Counted from the stretch's first letter, positions 1 through 6,270 are shown. The stretch: DNA of 6,373 nucleotides from an uncultured Clostridium sp. (GCA_958449715.1 CAUDIU010000086.1:1-6373), one strand, 5' to 3'. The notes: generated by a model not told the origin, from the sequence alone. Translations and numbers: made by a program.

Positions 1-102
1 AAAAGCAAACCCATTTATATCTAGAGTTCACTTTTTTATTACCATATCTTAATAAAAGTTAAAAAAAAGGTTTTATTTTATTACTAAAAAGCAAAAATAA
101 TC

Positions 103-131
103 TTGACCTGATTTAATAAAATATATATATT
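103..131 (+). promoter_or_regulatory. sigma-70 promoter of the TpsB transporter gene
   Basis: A -35 box TTGACC (103-108) and a -10 box TATATT (126-131) are separated by exactly 17 bp, each matching consensus at 5 of 6 positions. The predicted start of transcription is near 138, giving a leader of about 20 nt. This is a direct sequence match; activity is inferred. Upstream DNA (1-102) is very AT-rich and could act as an UP-type element. Confidence 0.65.
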
Positions 132-145
132 TTTTTTAAATTAAA

Positions 146-151
146 AAGGTG
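146..151 (+). promoter_or_regulatory. extended ribosome binding site of the TpsB gene
   Basis: AAGGTG, continuing into ATT, matches the complement of the 16S rRNA 3' end beyond the usual core and lies 5 nt before the ATG at 157. It fixes the start codon. The 19 bases ending in the start codon are identical to those in front of the nucleoside transporter gene on the other strand. Confidence 0.75.
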
Positions 152-156
152 ATTAA

Positions 157-2130
157 ATGAAAAAGATTAATTCAAAGAAACATATTATTGGTGCAATAAC
201 TTTTATGAGTATTGCATTAACAATATCTGCATCTTATAATCCTGCAATTGCTGATCCCTTTGCTGGAGCAACAATTACTCCTGGACAAATTGGCGCTGAA
301 GCTGGTATGAACCAAATGCACGACAGCAATTATTTAAAAGAAAAATACCAAGATAATTATAGAAATGAAGATTATCAATACTATCAAGAAAGAAAAAAAC
401 TTGAAAAAGACCCCAATGCAGGAAATCAAGTAATACAAAATTACAATGGCGGCTCTATACAACAAGCAACAGTTGAAGAAATGAATACTAAAGGAGTATT
501 TGTTAATTCTGTAGAAGTTGCGCCATCAGAAATATTAACAAAAGAAGAAATTAACAAACTTGTACAACCAATTGTTGGAAAAAATGTATTTATTGAAGAT
601 ATTCAAAAGGTAATAGACAGTATTAACAATTTATACGCAGAAAAAGGCTTCGTAACAGCAAGAGCTTTTTTACCAGAACAAACTGTTGAAAATGGAAATA
701 TTTATATTGCTTTAACAGAAAGTAAAATCGGAAATATTACAGTACAACAAAATAAATGGACTAAAGACGGTTATATTACAAGCAGATTACCTCAAAAAGA
801 GGGCGAACTATTTGATATTGTAGAACTAGAAAAAGACGTTCTAGATTTTAACAGATATAATGATGGAGTAAAATTATCAGCAAACTTAAAAGCTGGTGAA
901 AAACCTGGGACAACAGATATTGAATTAGTTGCTGATGAAACATTTCCATTCCACGTAATGGGTATTTTTGATAATGCTGGTCGTTATAATACAGGTAGCC
1001 TTAGAGGCGGTGCAATGATTTATGCAGATAGTTTATTCGGACACCGCGATAGAGTTGCATTAGGTTCATATTTTTCAAAAGGCGCACAGAGCCCATTCTT
1101 TGATTATAACTTCCCAGTAAATAGGAAAGATGGTAGAGTCGGTTTTATGTATTCTTCAACATTTGCAAATGTAAAATACGGACCGATGGCAGATTTATTT
1201 GATTTAAGAAGTACAGGTTCTCAATATTCTGTTTACTATTCTCAACCAATAATTAGAAAACCTGGATTTGAATTAAAAACATATGCAGCTGCAAATTATA
1301 AAAGATCTAGAACAGATATTTCTTTAAGAGATTTTGACAATGTTGGAACACACAGTATTGACAATATAACATCATTAGAAGTTGCATTACAAGCAAGAAA
1401 AGATACAAAATATGGTATATGGTATTTGAACCAAGATGCATACTATGCAATACCAATATTTTCAAGTGATAGAGATAACAACTACTTTAAATATAGTGGA
1501 AGTTTAGTAAGATTACATGACTTCTCTCATGGTATTATCGGACAATTAAGAAGTAATTATCAATTCATACCAGGCGATAAAAAAATCCCTTACTTAGATC
1601 AAATGCAAACAGGTGGTTTGGCAACAGTAAGAGGTTATAACGAAGGTTTAATGATTGGTAAAAACGGATACTTTATTAGTGGAGAATTAATGTTCCCAAT
1701 TTTACCAAGAGAAATTACAAGCCCAAGAAGTGGTGAAAAAATTCCATTTATCGGAAAATATGTTAAAGGTGCAATTTTTGCAGACACAGCAGGTATTTTC
1801 CCAGCAGCTAGTGAAGACGTATATGGCGGAAGTTATTTCGCAGCATCAGTAGGTATGGGCTTAAGAGTTCAATTACCGGGCGATTTAAGTGCTAGATTAT
1901 ATTGGGGCTATCCTCTAATCAGAAACTACTGGGAAGATGCTAGTAAAATGGGACGTTTCCACTTTGAATTAACATTAGCTCCTAATATTGATGCACTACT
2001 AGCATCTAGAAGTACTGCAGCTGTACCAAAAACTCAATTCCAAAAGAATGTTGAAGCTGAATACATTAATAATTATGATGACGTAAGACATTATGACTAC
2101 TTCAGAGATGGTGGCGGCGGATCATTATAA
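157..2130 (+). CDS. ShlB/FhaC/HecB-family outer-membrane transporter (TpsB of two-partner secretion)
   Basis: Outer-membrane beta-barrel protein of the Omp85/TpsB superfamily, expected to export, and perhaps activate, a large TpsA partner across the outer membrane. Seen in the 657 residues: a signal peptide (1-32) with a lysine-rich start, hydrophobic core and AIA|DP cleavage site; a polar Tyr/Gln/Lys-rich linker (about 33-112); a first POTRA domain (about 113-187) with the ShlB-type pattern, including GFVTARAFLPEQ and NGNIYIALTESKIGNI; a second POTRA domain (about 190-262) with LEKDVLDFNR and AGEKPGTTDIEL; then a barrel (about 264-608). The barrel carries VRGY (491-494), which folds into the pore loop in FhaC, and FADTAG (541-546), resembling the partner FxDxG motif. 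The protein is about 70-100 residues longer than FhaC or ShlB. The excess is the N-terminal linker and a 48-residue tail after the last barrel strand (RFHFELTLAP). No TpsA gene lies in the window. It has its own promoter and terminator, so it is probably monocistronic. Confidence 0.9.
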   Translation: MKKINSKKHIIGAITFMSIALTISASYNPAIADPFAGATITPGQIGAEAGMNQMHDSNYLKEKYQDNYRNEDYQYYQERKKLEKDPNAGNQVIQNYNGGSIQQATVEEMNTKGVFVNSVEVAPSEILTKEEINKLVQPIVGKNVFIEDIQKVIDSINNLYAEKGFVTARAFLPEQTVENGNIYIALTESKIGNITVQQNKWTKDGYITSRLPQKEGELFDIVELEKDVLDFNRYNDGVKLSANLKAGEKPGTTDIELVADETFPFHVMGIFDNAGRYNTGSLRGGAMIYADSLFGHRDRVALGSYFSKGAQSPFFDYNFPVNRKDGRVGFMYSSTFANVKYGPMADLFDLRSTGSQYSVYYSQPIIRKPGFELKTYAAANYKRSRTDISLRDFDNVGTHSIDNITSLEVALQARKDTKYGIWYLNQDAYYAIPIFSSDRDNNYFKYSGSLVRLHDFSHGIIGQLRSNYQFIPGDKKIPYLDQMQTGGLATVRGYNEGLMIGKNGYFISGELMFPILPREITSPRSGEKIPFIGKYVKGAIFADTAGIFPAASEDVYGGSYFAASVGMGLRVQLPGDLSARLYWGYPLIRNYWEDASKMGRFHFELTLAPNIDALLASRSTAAVPKTQFQKNVEAEYINNYDDVRHYDYFRDGGGGSL

Positions 2131-2154
2131 TAAAAAGATTGAATAATAAAAATT

Positions 2155-2187
2155 ATGCGGTAACATAAAGTTGCCGCATTTTTATTT
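2155..2187 (+). terminator. Rho-independent terminator after the TpsB gene
   Basis: ATGCGGTAAC (2155-2164) pairs with GTTGCCGCAT (2170-2179) through 10 bp, including one G-U pair, around the loop ATAAA. The stem runs into TTTTTATTT. It starts 24 bp after the TpsB stop codon and isolates that gene from the biotin genes. A-rich sequence before the stem means it could also work weakly on the other strand. Confidence 0.9.
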
Positions 2188-2201
2188 ATATAAATTATAA
2201 T
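2171..2201 (+). promoter_or_regulatory. possible promoter of bioD-bioA
   Basis: A perfect TATAAT (2196-2201) lies 23 bp before the bioD start. The only -35 candidate is TTGCCG (2171-2176), 19 bp upstream and inside the terminator stem, so the spacing is long and the call is weak. A promoter is needed here because the terminator separates bioD from the gene before it. No BirA-type biotin operator (long-spaced GTTAAC-like half sites) is recognisable. Confidence 0.35.
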
Positions 2202-2224
2202 AAATGAGGGGATTGGAGAAAAAG

Positions 2225-2899
2225 ATGACTAAAGCAATATTTATCACAGCAACAGGAACAGACGTTGGAAAAACATATATTTCAGCATTAATTGTGAAAA
2301 AGTTAAGAGAACTTGGTTATAATTGCGGATATTTTAAACCTGCCCTAAGCGGTGCAGAAATTATTAATGGAGAACTAATTCCTGGAGACTGTAAATTCGT
2401 AATAGATACAGCTGGGATTGATGCAAGACCACTTGATTGCGTTTCATTTGTATACAAAACTGCAGTATCACCACATCTTGCATCTCAGATAGAAAATACC
2501 CCCATAAAATTAGAAAAAATAAAAAATGATTTTGATAGAATAAAAAAACAATATGATTACATCGTGGTAGAAGGTGCCGGAGGAATAGTATGTCCTTTCA
2601 ACCTAGGAAAGGAAAAACTGATGTTACCTGATGTTATAAAAGCATTAGGACTTGATATATTAGTTGTTGCATCTGGTGAGTTAGGTACAATAAATTCAAC
2701 TGTATTAACAACAGAATACGCAAAAAATCAAGGCATTAATGTTAAAGGAATCATAATTAATAACTATAACGAAAATGACTTTATGCAAAAAGACAACAAA
2801 ATACAAGTCGAAAACTTAACAGGTATAAAAGTAGTAGCAACAGTACAAAAAAATGAAAAAGATATAGCAGATTTATCAATGTTATTTAAAGAGGTATAA
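2225..2899 (+). CDS. bioD: dethiobiotin synthetase (ATP-dependent)
   Basis: BioD closes the ureido ring of dethiobiotin from 7,8-diaminopelargonate, CO2 and ATP, the step before biotin synthase; it is a cytoplasmic P-loop enzyme. With the start at 2225 the protein has 224 residues, normal for the family. Visible motifs are the P-loop TGTDVGKT (10-17), the substrate-binding KPALSG (38-43), VEGAGG (115-120), where BioD binds substrate and Mg-ATP, and GIIINNYNEND (about 175-185), the nucleotide-recognition Asn region. An upstream in-frame ATG at 2204 would add seven residues (MRGLEKK) absent from typical BioD proteins. The 2225 start gives the standard N-terminus and has GGAG (2215-2218) 6 nt before it. 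The stop codon is 2 bp before bioA, so the two are co-transcribed and probably translationally linked. No missing key residue was noticed. Confidence 0.95.
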   Translation: MTKAIFITATGTDVGKTYISALIVKKLRELGYNCGYFKPALSGAEIINGELIPGDCKFVIDTAGIDARPLDCVSFVYKTAVSPHLASQIENTPIKLEKIKNDFDRIKKQYDYIVVEGAGGIVCPFNLGKEKLMLPDVIKALGLDILVVASGELGTINSTVLTTEYAKNQGINVKGIIINNYNENDFMQKDNKIQVENLTGIKVVATVQKNEKDIADLSMLFKEV

Positions 2900-2901
2900 A
2901 A

Positions 2902-4254
2902 ATGGAAAACTGGGTAGAAAAAGATTTAAAATATATATGGCATCCTTGCTCTCAAATGAAAGACTATGAAGAATTACAACCAATAGTCATAAAAAAAGGA
3001 GAAGGAGTATATCTATATGACACAAATGGTAAAAAATATATTGATGTAATCAGCTCTTGGTGGTGCAATCTTTTAGGACACTGTAACCCTAAGATTAATG
3101 AAGCAATAAAAAAACAAGTAGATGAATTAGAACATGTTATATTTGCGAATTTCACACATACACAAGCGATAAGACTATGCGAAAGATTATCTAAAATTCT
3201 ACCTAAAGGATTATGCAAATTTAATTTTACCGATAACGGCTCCTCTGCTATTGAAGCAGCTATGAAAGTTAGTTTTCAATACCATGAACAAACAGGCAAT
3301 CCACAAAAAACAAAATTTATGGCTCTTACAGAAGCCTACCATGGAGAAACGATAGGTGCTCTATCAGTAGGGGACTGCGATCTATATACAAAGCTTTATA
3401 AACCAATATTAATGGACATCGTAAGAGTTGAAGGGCCTGATTGCTACAGATGCCCTTACGGTCAAAATAGAGAAAATTGTAATTGCGAATGCTTCAAAAA
3501 AGCAGAAGAAACTTTTGCAAAATATGGAAACGAAACTGCTGCAATGCTTGTTGAACCGTTATTACAAGGTTCAGCTGGTATGAAAGTTTATCCACCTTTA
3601 TATCTAAAAAAATTAAGAGAACTATGCGATAAATACAATGTACACCTAATTGCAGATGAAATTGCAACAGGTTACGGTAGAACTGGAAAAATGTTTGCAT
3701 TTGAGCACGCTGGAGTTTCTCCTGATATTATGTGCTTATCAAAAGGTCTTACTGGCGGATATATGCCAATGGCATTATTTGTAACTACTCAAAAAATTTA
3801 TGATGCATTCTATGATGATTACAATACAGGCAAAGCATTTATGCACAGCCATACATATAGCGGAAACCCTCTTGCTTGCTCTGCGGCAAATGCTGTACTC
3901 GATTTGATGGAAGACGGCACGATTTTAAAAAATGCACAAGAAAACGCAATCTACTTCAACAATATGATTAAAGAAAAATTTCTCTCTCACAAAAATGTAG
4001 GAGAAGTTCGCCACATAGGACTTATTAACGCAATAGAACTTGTTGAAGACAAAAAAAGTAAAAAGCCTTTTGATGGCAGATTCAGAACCGGTTACCAAAT
4101 CTACAAAAAGGCTTTGATGGAGGGAGTTATTTTAAGACCTCTAGGAGATGTCATTTATTTTAATCCACCTTTAATTATGTCAAGAAAAGATATGGACTTA
4201 GTAACAGATATTGCACGCAAATGTCTAGACGAAATTTTGCCCACAGCAAAATAA
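2902..4254 (+). CDS. bioA: adenosylmethionine-8-amino-7-oxononanoate aminotransferase (DAPA synthase)
   Basis: PLP-dependent class III (fold type I) aminotransferase that converts KAPA to 7,8-diaminopelargonate, normally with S-adenosylmethionine as amino donor, supplying BioD. The 450 residues start with YIWHPCSQMKDYEE, the N-terminal signature of the Bacillus/Clostridium-type BioA. They continue with SSWWCNLLGH (51-60, substrate-pocket Trp), DNGSSAIEAAMK (111-122, phosphate-cup GS), AYHGET (145-150, Tyr-His at the PLP ring), ADEIATGYGRTG (251-262, Asp252 for the pyridine nitrogen), SKGLTGG (280-286, Lys281 forming the Schiff base) and LRPLGDVIYFNPP (411-423, Arg412 at the carboxylate site). 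A cysteine-rich insert at 181-197 has C-x2-C-x8-C-x-C-x-C spacing. AAAGAGG (2888-2894) is 7 nt before the ATG and overlaps the end of bioD. All catalytic residues are present. The amino donor (SAM, or lysine as in BioK) cannot be decided by eye. Confidence 0.95.
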   Translation: MENWVEKDLKYIWHPCSQMKDYEELQPIVIKKGEGVYLYDTNGKKYIDVISSWWCNLLGHCNPKINEAIKKQVDELEHVIFANFTHTQAIRLCERLSKILPKGLCKFNFTDNGSSAIEAAMKVSFQYHEQTGNPQKTKFMALTEAYHGETIGALSVGDCDLYTKLYKPILMDIVRVEGPDCYRCPYGQNRENCNCECFKKAEETFAKYGNETAAMLVEPLLQGSAGMKVYPPLYLKKLRELCDKYNVHLIADEIATGYGRTGKMFAFEHAGVSPDIMCLSKGLTGGYMPMALFVTTQKIYDAFYDDYNTGKAFMHSHTYSGNPLACSAANAVLDLMEDGTILKNAQENAIYFNNMIKEKFLSHKNVGEVRHIGLINAIELVEDKKSKKPFDGRFRTGYQIYKKALMEGVILRPLGDVIYFNPPLIMSRKDMDLVTDIARKCLDEILPTAK

Positions 4255-4310
4255 AGCGTTAAACAAATAACGTACAAAATACACTTTTTAATAAAGACAC
4301 CTTCTCACTC

Positions 4311-4354
4311 TTAAGTTTTTTTGACGAAAAAAGGAACTTAAACTAACATATTCC
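4311..4354. terminator. inverted repeats between convergent bioA and the 31-codon gene; possible weak terminators
   Basis: TTAAGTTTTTTT (4311-4322) can pair with AAAGGAACTTAA (4330-4341) over 12 bp with two G-U pairs in the plus-strand RNA, around a 7-nt loop. No T-run follows on the plus strand. Read on the minus strand, GGAA (4354-4351) can pair with TTCC (4336-4333) just before six T (4332-4327), a weak terminator shape for the small minus-strand gene. A smaller hairpin CGTTA/TAACG (4257-4272) follows the bioA stop without a T-run. None is as convincing as the terminator at 2155. Confidence 0.35.
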
Positions 4355-4376
4355 GTCTTTTAGATTAAAGGATTCA

Positions 4377-4472
4377 TTATCCTTCTGTAGTTAATTCTTC
4401 CCAAATACTTGGAACTACGATTAACGCAGTATAAACAATGAAACCGAATAGAATTAAGTTAATAGCTTCCAT
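4377..4472 (-). CDS. 31-residue single-span membrane peptide, unknown function
   Basis: A short reading frame in an otherwise gene-free stretch, beginning MEAINLILFGFIVYTAL and ending PSIWEELTTEG. Residues 4-21 form one uninterrupted hydrophobic stretch suited to a membrane helix. The C-terminus is acidic (EE, E) and has a Trp at the expected membrane boundary. Support is unusually complete for so short a frame: AGGAG (4484-4480) 7 nt before the ATG, a TTGACA promoter 70 bp upstream, and an operator-like inverted repeat. A small hairpin (AAGGAT/ATCCTT, 4384-4368) spans the stop codon. It is convergent with bioA and divergent from the zinc-ribbon gene, so it is its own transcription unit. I do not recognise the family. 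It could be a subunit or regulator of a membrane complex or a stress peptide. The frame is seen directly; expression is inferred. Confidence 0.6.
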   Translation of the reverse strand: MEAINLILFGFIVYTALIVVPSIWEELTTEG

Positions 4473-4494
4473 GATAACACTCCTATCTGTTAGC

Positions 4495-4525
4495 TTAGAT
4501 GATTTAAAACGACATAATCATCTTA
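4495..4525. promoter_or_regulatory. operator-like inverted repeat over the start of the 31-codon gene's transcript
   Basis: TTAGATGATT (4495-4504) and AATCATCTTA (4516-4525) are reverse complements over 10 bp with a single mismatch, separated by 11 bp. On the minus strand one arm contains the -10 box and the centre lies at the predicted transcription start. That is a classic repressor position. It could instead fold as a hairpin at the 5' end of the transcript. No regulator is identified. Confidence 0.45.
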
Positions 4526-4549
4526 CTAATTCTATTCCCATGATGTCAA
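4520..4549 (-). promoter_or_regulatory. sigma-70 promoter of the 31-codon gene
   Basis: Reading the minus strand, a perfect -35 box TTGACA (4549-4544) is followed after 18 bp by TAAGAT (4525-4520), a 4 of 6 match to the -10 consensus. Transcription would start near 4513, giving a leader of about 40 nt that contains the AGGAG ribosome binding site. Confidence 0.55.
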
Positions 4550-4602
4550 AAAAATTAACATTTTTTAATAAACATTTTTATTATAATATGAAAGAGGATT
4601 AT

Positions 4603-4914
4603 ATGAAAAAGAAAATAGGACAACTATTTAACAATCTTTGCTGCTCGCAATGCAAAAATAGTTTTGACGAAAATTCAATAACCATAAAAAGAGAAGAAGA
4701 AGGCTTAACAGTAATAGGTCTAGAATGCCAACACTGCGGGAAAAATTTCGGTGTTGCATTTTTAGGCTTCACAGATTTTGATATAAATACTTATGAACCA
4801 TTGGAAGTCCAAGAAGGACCTGACCCAATTAATTACGATGATGTAATTGATGCCCATAGATTCATTCAAAATCTTGATGCTGACTGGCAAAAACATTTAC
4901 CTAAATCTAACTAA
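4603..4914 (+). CDS. zinc-ribbon protein of unknown function, 103 residues
   Basis: Small, acidic, presumably cytoplasmic protein that I cannot assign to a named family. Two CxxC pairs, C14-SQ-C17 (with an extra C13) and C42-QH-C45, are 24 residues apart and form a likely zinc ribbon around ITIKREEEGLTVIGLEC. A hydrophobic strand (VAFLGFTDF) follows, then an acidic linker and a C-terminal amphipathic segment with DPINYDDVIDAHRFIQNLD. There is no signal peptide or membrane segment. The frame is open upstream to an ATG at 4438, but that extension lies antisense to the 31-codon gene and its promoter. The ATG at 4603 has AAAGAGG (4591-4597) 5 nt before it, so I start the gene there. A TATAAT (4582-4587) precedes it but is too close for a normal leader. 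Its end overlaps the end of nupC by 4 bp. The reading frame is solid; the role is unknown, possibly nucleic-acid or protein binding. Confidence 0.75.
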   Translation: MKKKIGQLFNNLCCSQCKNSFDENSITIKREEEGLTVIGLECQHCGKNFGVAFLGFTDFDINTYEPLEVQEGPDPINYDDVIDAHRFIQNLDADWQKHLPKSN

Positions 4915-6191
4915 TTAAATAATACACCGGCAATTGCTGCTGACATATAACAAGTTAATGTTCCACAAATCAATGCTCGAACACCAAGTCTTGCAAGATT
5001 TTTACGTTGGTTAGGAGCAAGTTCCCCAATACCTCCTAATTGAATAGCAATAGATCCAAAGTTACCAAAACTACATAATGCAAAACTTGCAATTAAAAAA
5101 GCTTTATCAGAAAGAGCAGTTGGCAAATGTGTCATATCAAAATATGCAACCATTTCATTTAAAACTAATTTTGTACCCATCAAACTACCAACAGTTGTAG
5201 CCTCTTTCAAAGGTACCCCCATAAAATATGCAAATACCGCAAAGATTTTACCCACAATCATTTTCAATGAAAGATGATTTAAATCAAAAGAAGCAAAATT
5301 TATATGCAAATATTTAACAATTAATACACCTAAATGACCCAATGCCCAATCAATCATTGCTACTAATGCAACTAAAGCCAAAATCATTGCAACAACATTT
5401 ATAGCAACTTTCATACCTTCAGAAGCTCCAGCTGAAATTGCATCAAATACATTTATATAAGGTTTTCTTCTTTTGCTGTAAGTAATTTTTATATCTTCAC
5501 TAGTTTCTGGTGTTCCTGTCTCAGGATATACAATTTTTGTAATAACAAGAGCACCAGGAGCTGCCATAATTGATGCAGCCAAAAGATATTGAGCAGGAAT
5601 TCCCATACCAATATAAATAGGCATTGTAGCCCCGGAAATACAAGCCATACTACCAGCCATTGATGCTAATAACTCAGATCTTGTTAATTTTGCAAGATAA
5701 GGTCTAATCATAATTTGAGCAGCGATTTGTCCAACAAAAGCACTTGCCACATTTGACAAAGCCTCAGCTCCACTTACACCCATTAATTTATTCATAGCTT
5801 TACCAAAAAGAGGAACTACACGTTGCATAATTCCATAGTAATAAAGCATATTTACTAAAATCATCATAAATATTAAAGATGCAATCAACTGTAATGCAAA
5901 TACTTGAGCACCTTCTCCAAATACAGCAGTAATTTTATGTTCTGTCATTAAAGGTCCGAATACAAATGATCCGCCCTCTTTTGCAAACTCTAGAATTTTT
6001 TGAATGAATAATCCTAAATTATAAAATAATGCTCGACCGATTGGAACTTTAAAAATAAATAAAGCCAATACAACTTGTAATAAAAAGCCCATACCAACCG
6101 TTTTATAATTAATAGCCTTTCTATTATTAGACATTAAATAGGCTATCCCAAAAATTAAAATTATTCCCAATAATCCAAAAAATCTATCCAT
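4911..6191 (-). CDS. nupC: concentrative nucleoside transporter, NupC/CNT family
   Basis: Inner-membrane secondary transporter expected to import nucleosides using a proton or sodium gradient. The 426 residues show the family order: N-terminal transport domain (about 8-80, ending in FAKEGGSFVFGP), central gate region (about 95-195), and C-terminal domain (about 200-424), with many hydrophobic segments. Ribose-side residues known from the Vibrio CNT structure appear conserved: E346 in NEMVAY, and N377 and S380 in FGNFGS. The nucleobase-side motif, usually GQTEAP, reads GQIAAQ (154-159), so Thr and Glu are replaced by Ile and Ala. The sodium-ligand Asn position is Ser150, as I recall for proton-coupled E. 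coli NupC. Substrate range is therefore uncertain, though the family call is firm. The start at 6191 has the extended site AAGGTGATT 5 nt upstream. The gene ends with TAG, overlapping the convergent zinc-ribbon gene by 4 bp. Confidence 0.88.
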   Translation of the reverse strand: MDRFFGLLGIILIFGIAYLMSNNRKAINYKTVGMGFLLQVVLALFIFKVPIGRALFYNLGLFIQKILEFAKEGGSFVFGPLMTEHKITAVFGEGAQVFALQLIASLIFMMILVNMLYYYGIMQRVVPLFGKAMNKLMGVSGAEALSNVASAFVGQIAAQIMIRPYLAKLTRSELLASMAGSMACISGATMPIYIGMGIPAQYLLAASIMAAPGALVITKIVYPETGTPETSEDIKITYSKRRKPYINVFDAISAGASEGMKVAINVVAMILALVALVAMIDWALGHLGVLIVKYLHINFASFDLNHLSLKMIVGKIFAVFAYFMGVPLKEATTVGSLMGTKLVLNEMVAYFDMTHLPTALSDKAFLIASFALCSFGNFGSIAIQLGGIGELAPNQRKNLARLGVRALICGTLTCYMSAAIAGVLFN

Positions 6192-6226
6192 TTAATCACC
6201 TTTTTAAAACTATTGATATAATCATA
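6192..6226 (-). promoter_or_regulatory. leader and possible -10 box of nupC
   Basis: On the minus strand TATGAT (6226-6221, 5 of 6 to the -10 consensus) lies about 30 bp before the start codon, giving a leader near 22 nt that includes the ribosome binding site AAGGTG (6202-6197). No good -35 box is found at 16-18 bp; that stretch holds a run of ten T (6246-6237). The promoter may need an activator or may lie further upstream. Confidence 0.35.
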
Positions 6227-6270
6227 CTTTAAACCTAAAAAAAAAACCTTAATTATTAAAAAAAAGTTTA

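Noticed and set aside
34..84. TTTTATTAC direct repeat (34-42 and 76-84) and AATAAAA/TTTTATT inverted repeat before tpsB
   Set aside because: Low-complexity AT-rich matches of 7-9 bp are expected by chance here, and no spacing logic supports a site.
2155..2179. BirA-type biotin operator before bioD
   Set aside because: The GGTAAC/GTTGCC symmetry is a terminator stem with a 5-nt loop; BirA sites have about 14-15 bp between half sites.
2204..2224. Upstream bioD start adding MRGLEKK
   Set aside because: The extra residues are not BioD-like, and the GGAG site at 2215-2218 lies inside that extension and serves the ATG at 2225.
2964..3700. Minus-strand open frames of 84 and 68 codons inside bioA
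   Set aside because: They are antisense to a clearly conserved enzyme gene and their translations show no recognisable domain.
4377..4472. Homology of the small peptide to photosystem or cytochrome small subunits
   Set aside because: A loose likeness to PsbM-type one-span peptides (an N-terminal ME start and VPS near the helix end) is within what any short hydrophobic helix shows; nothing else here suggests photosynthesis.
4438..4602. N-terminal extension of the zinc-ribbon protein by 55 residues to an upstream ATG
   Set aside because: No ribosome binding site precedes the 4438 ATG, the added residues lie antisense to the 31-codon gene and its promoter, and the ATG at 4603 has a good AAAGAGG site.
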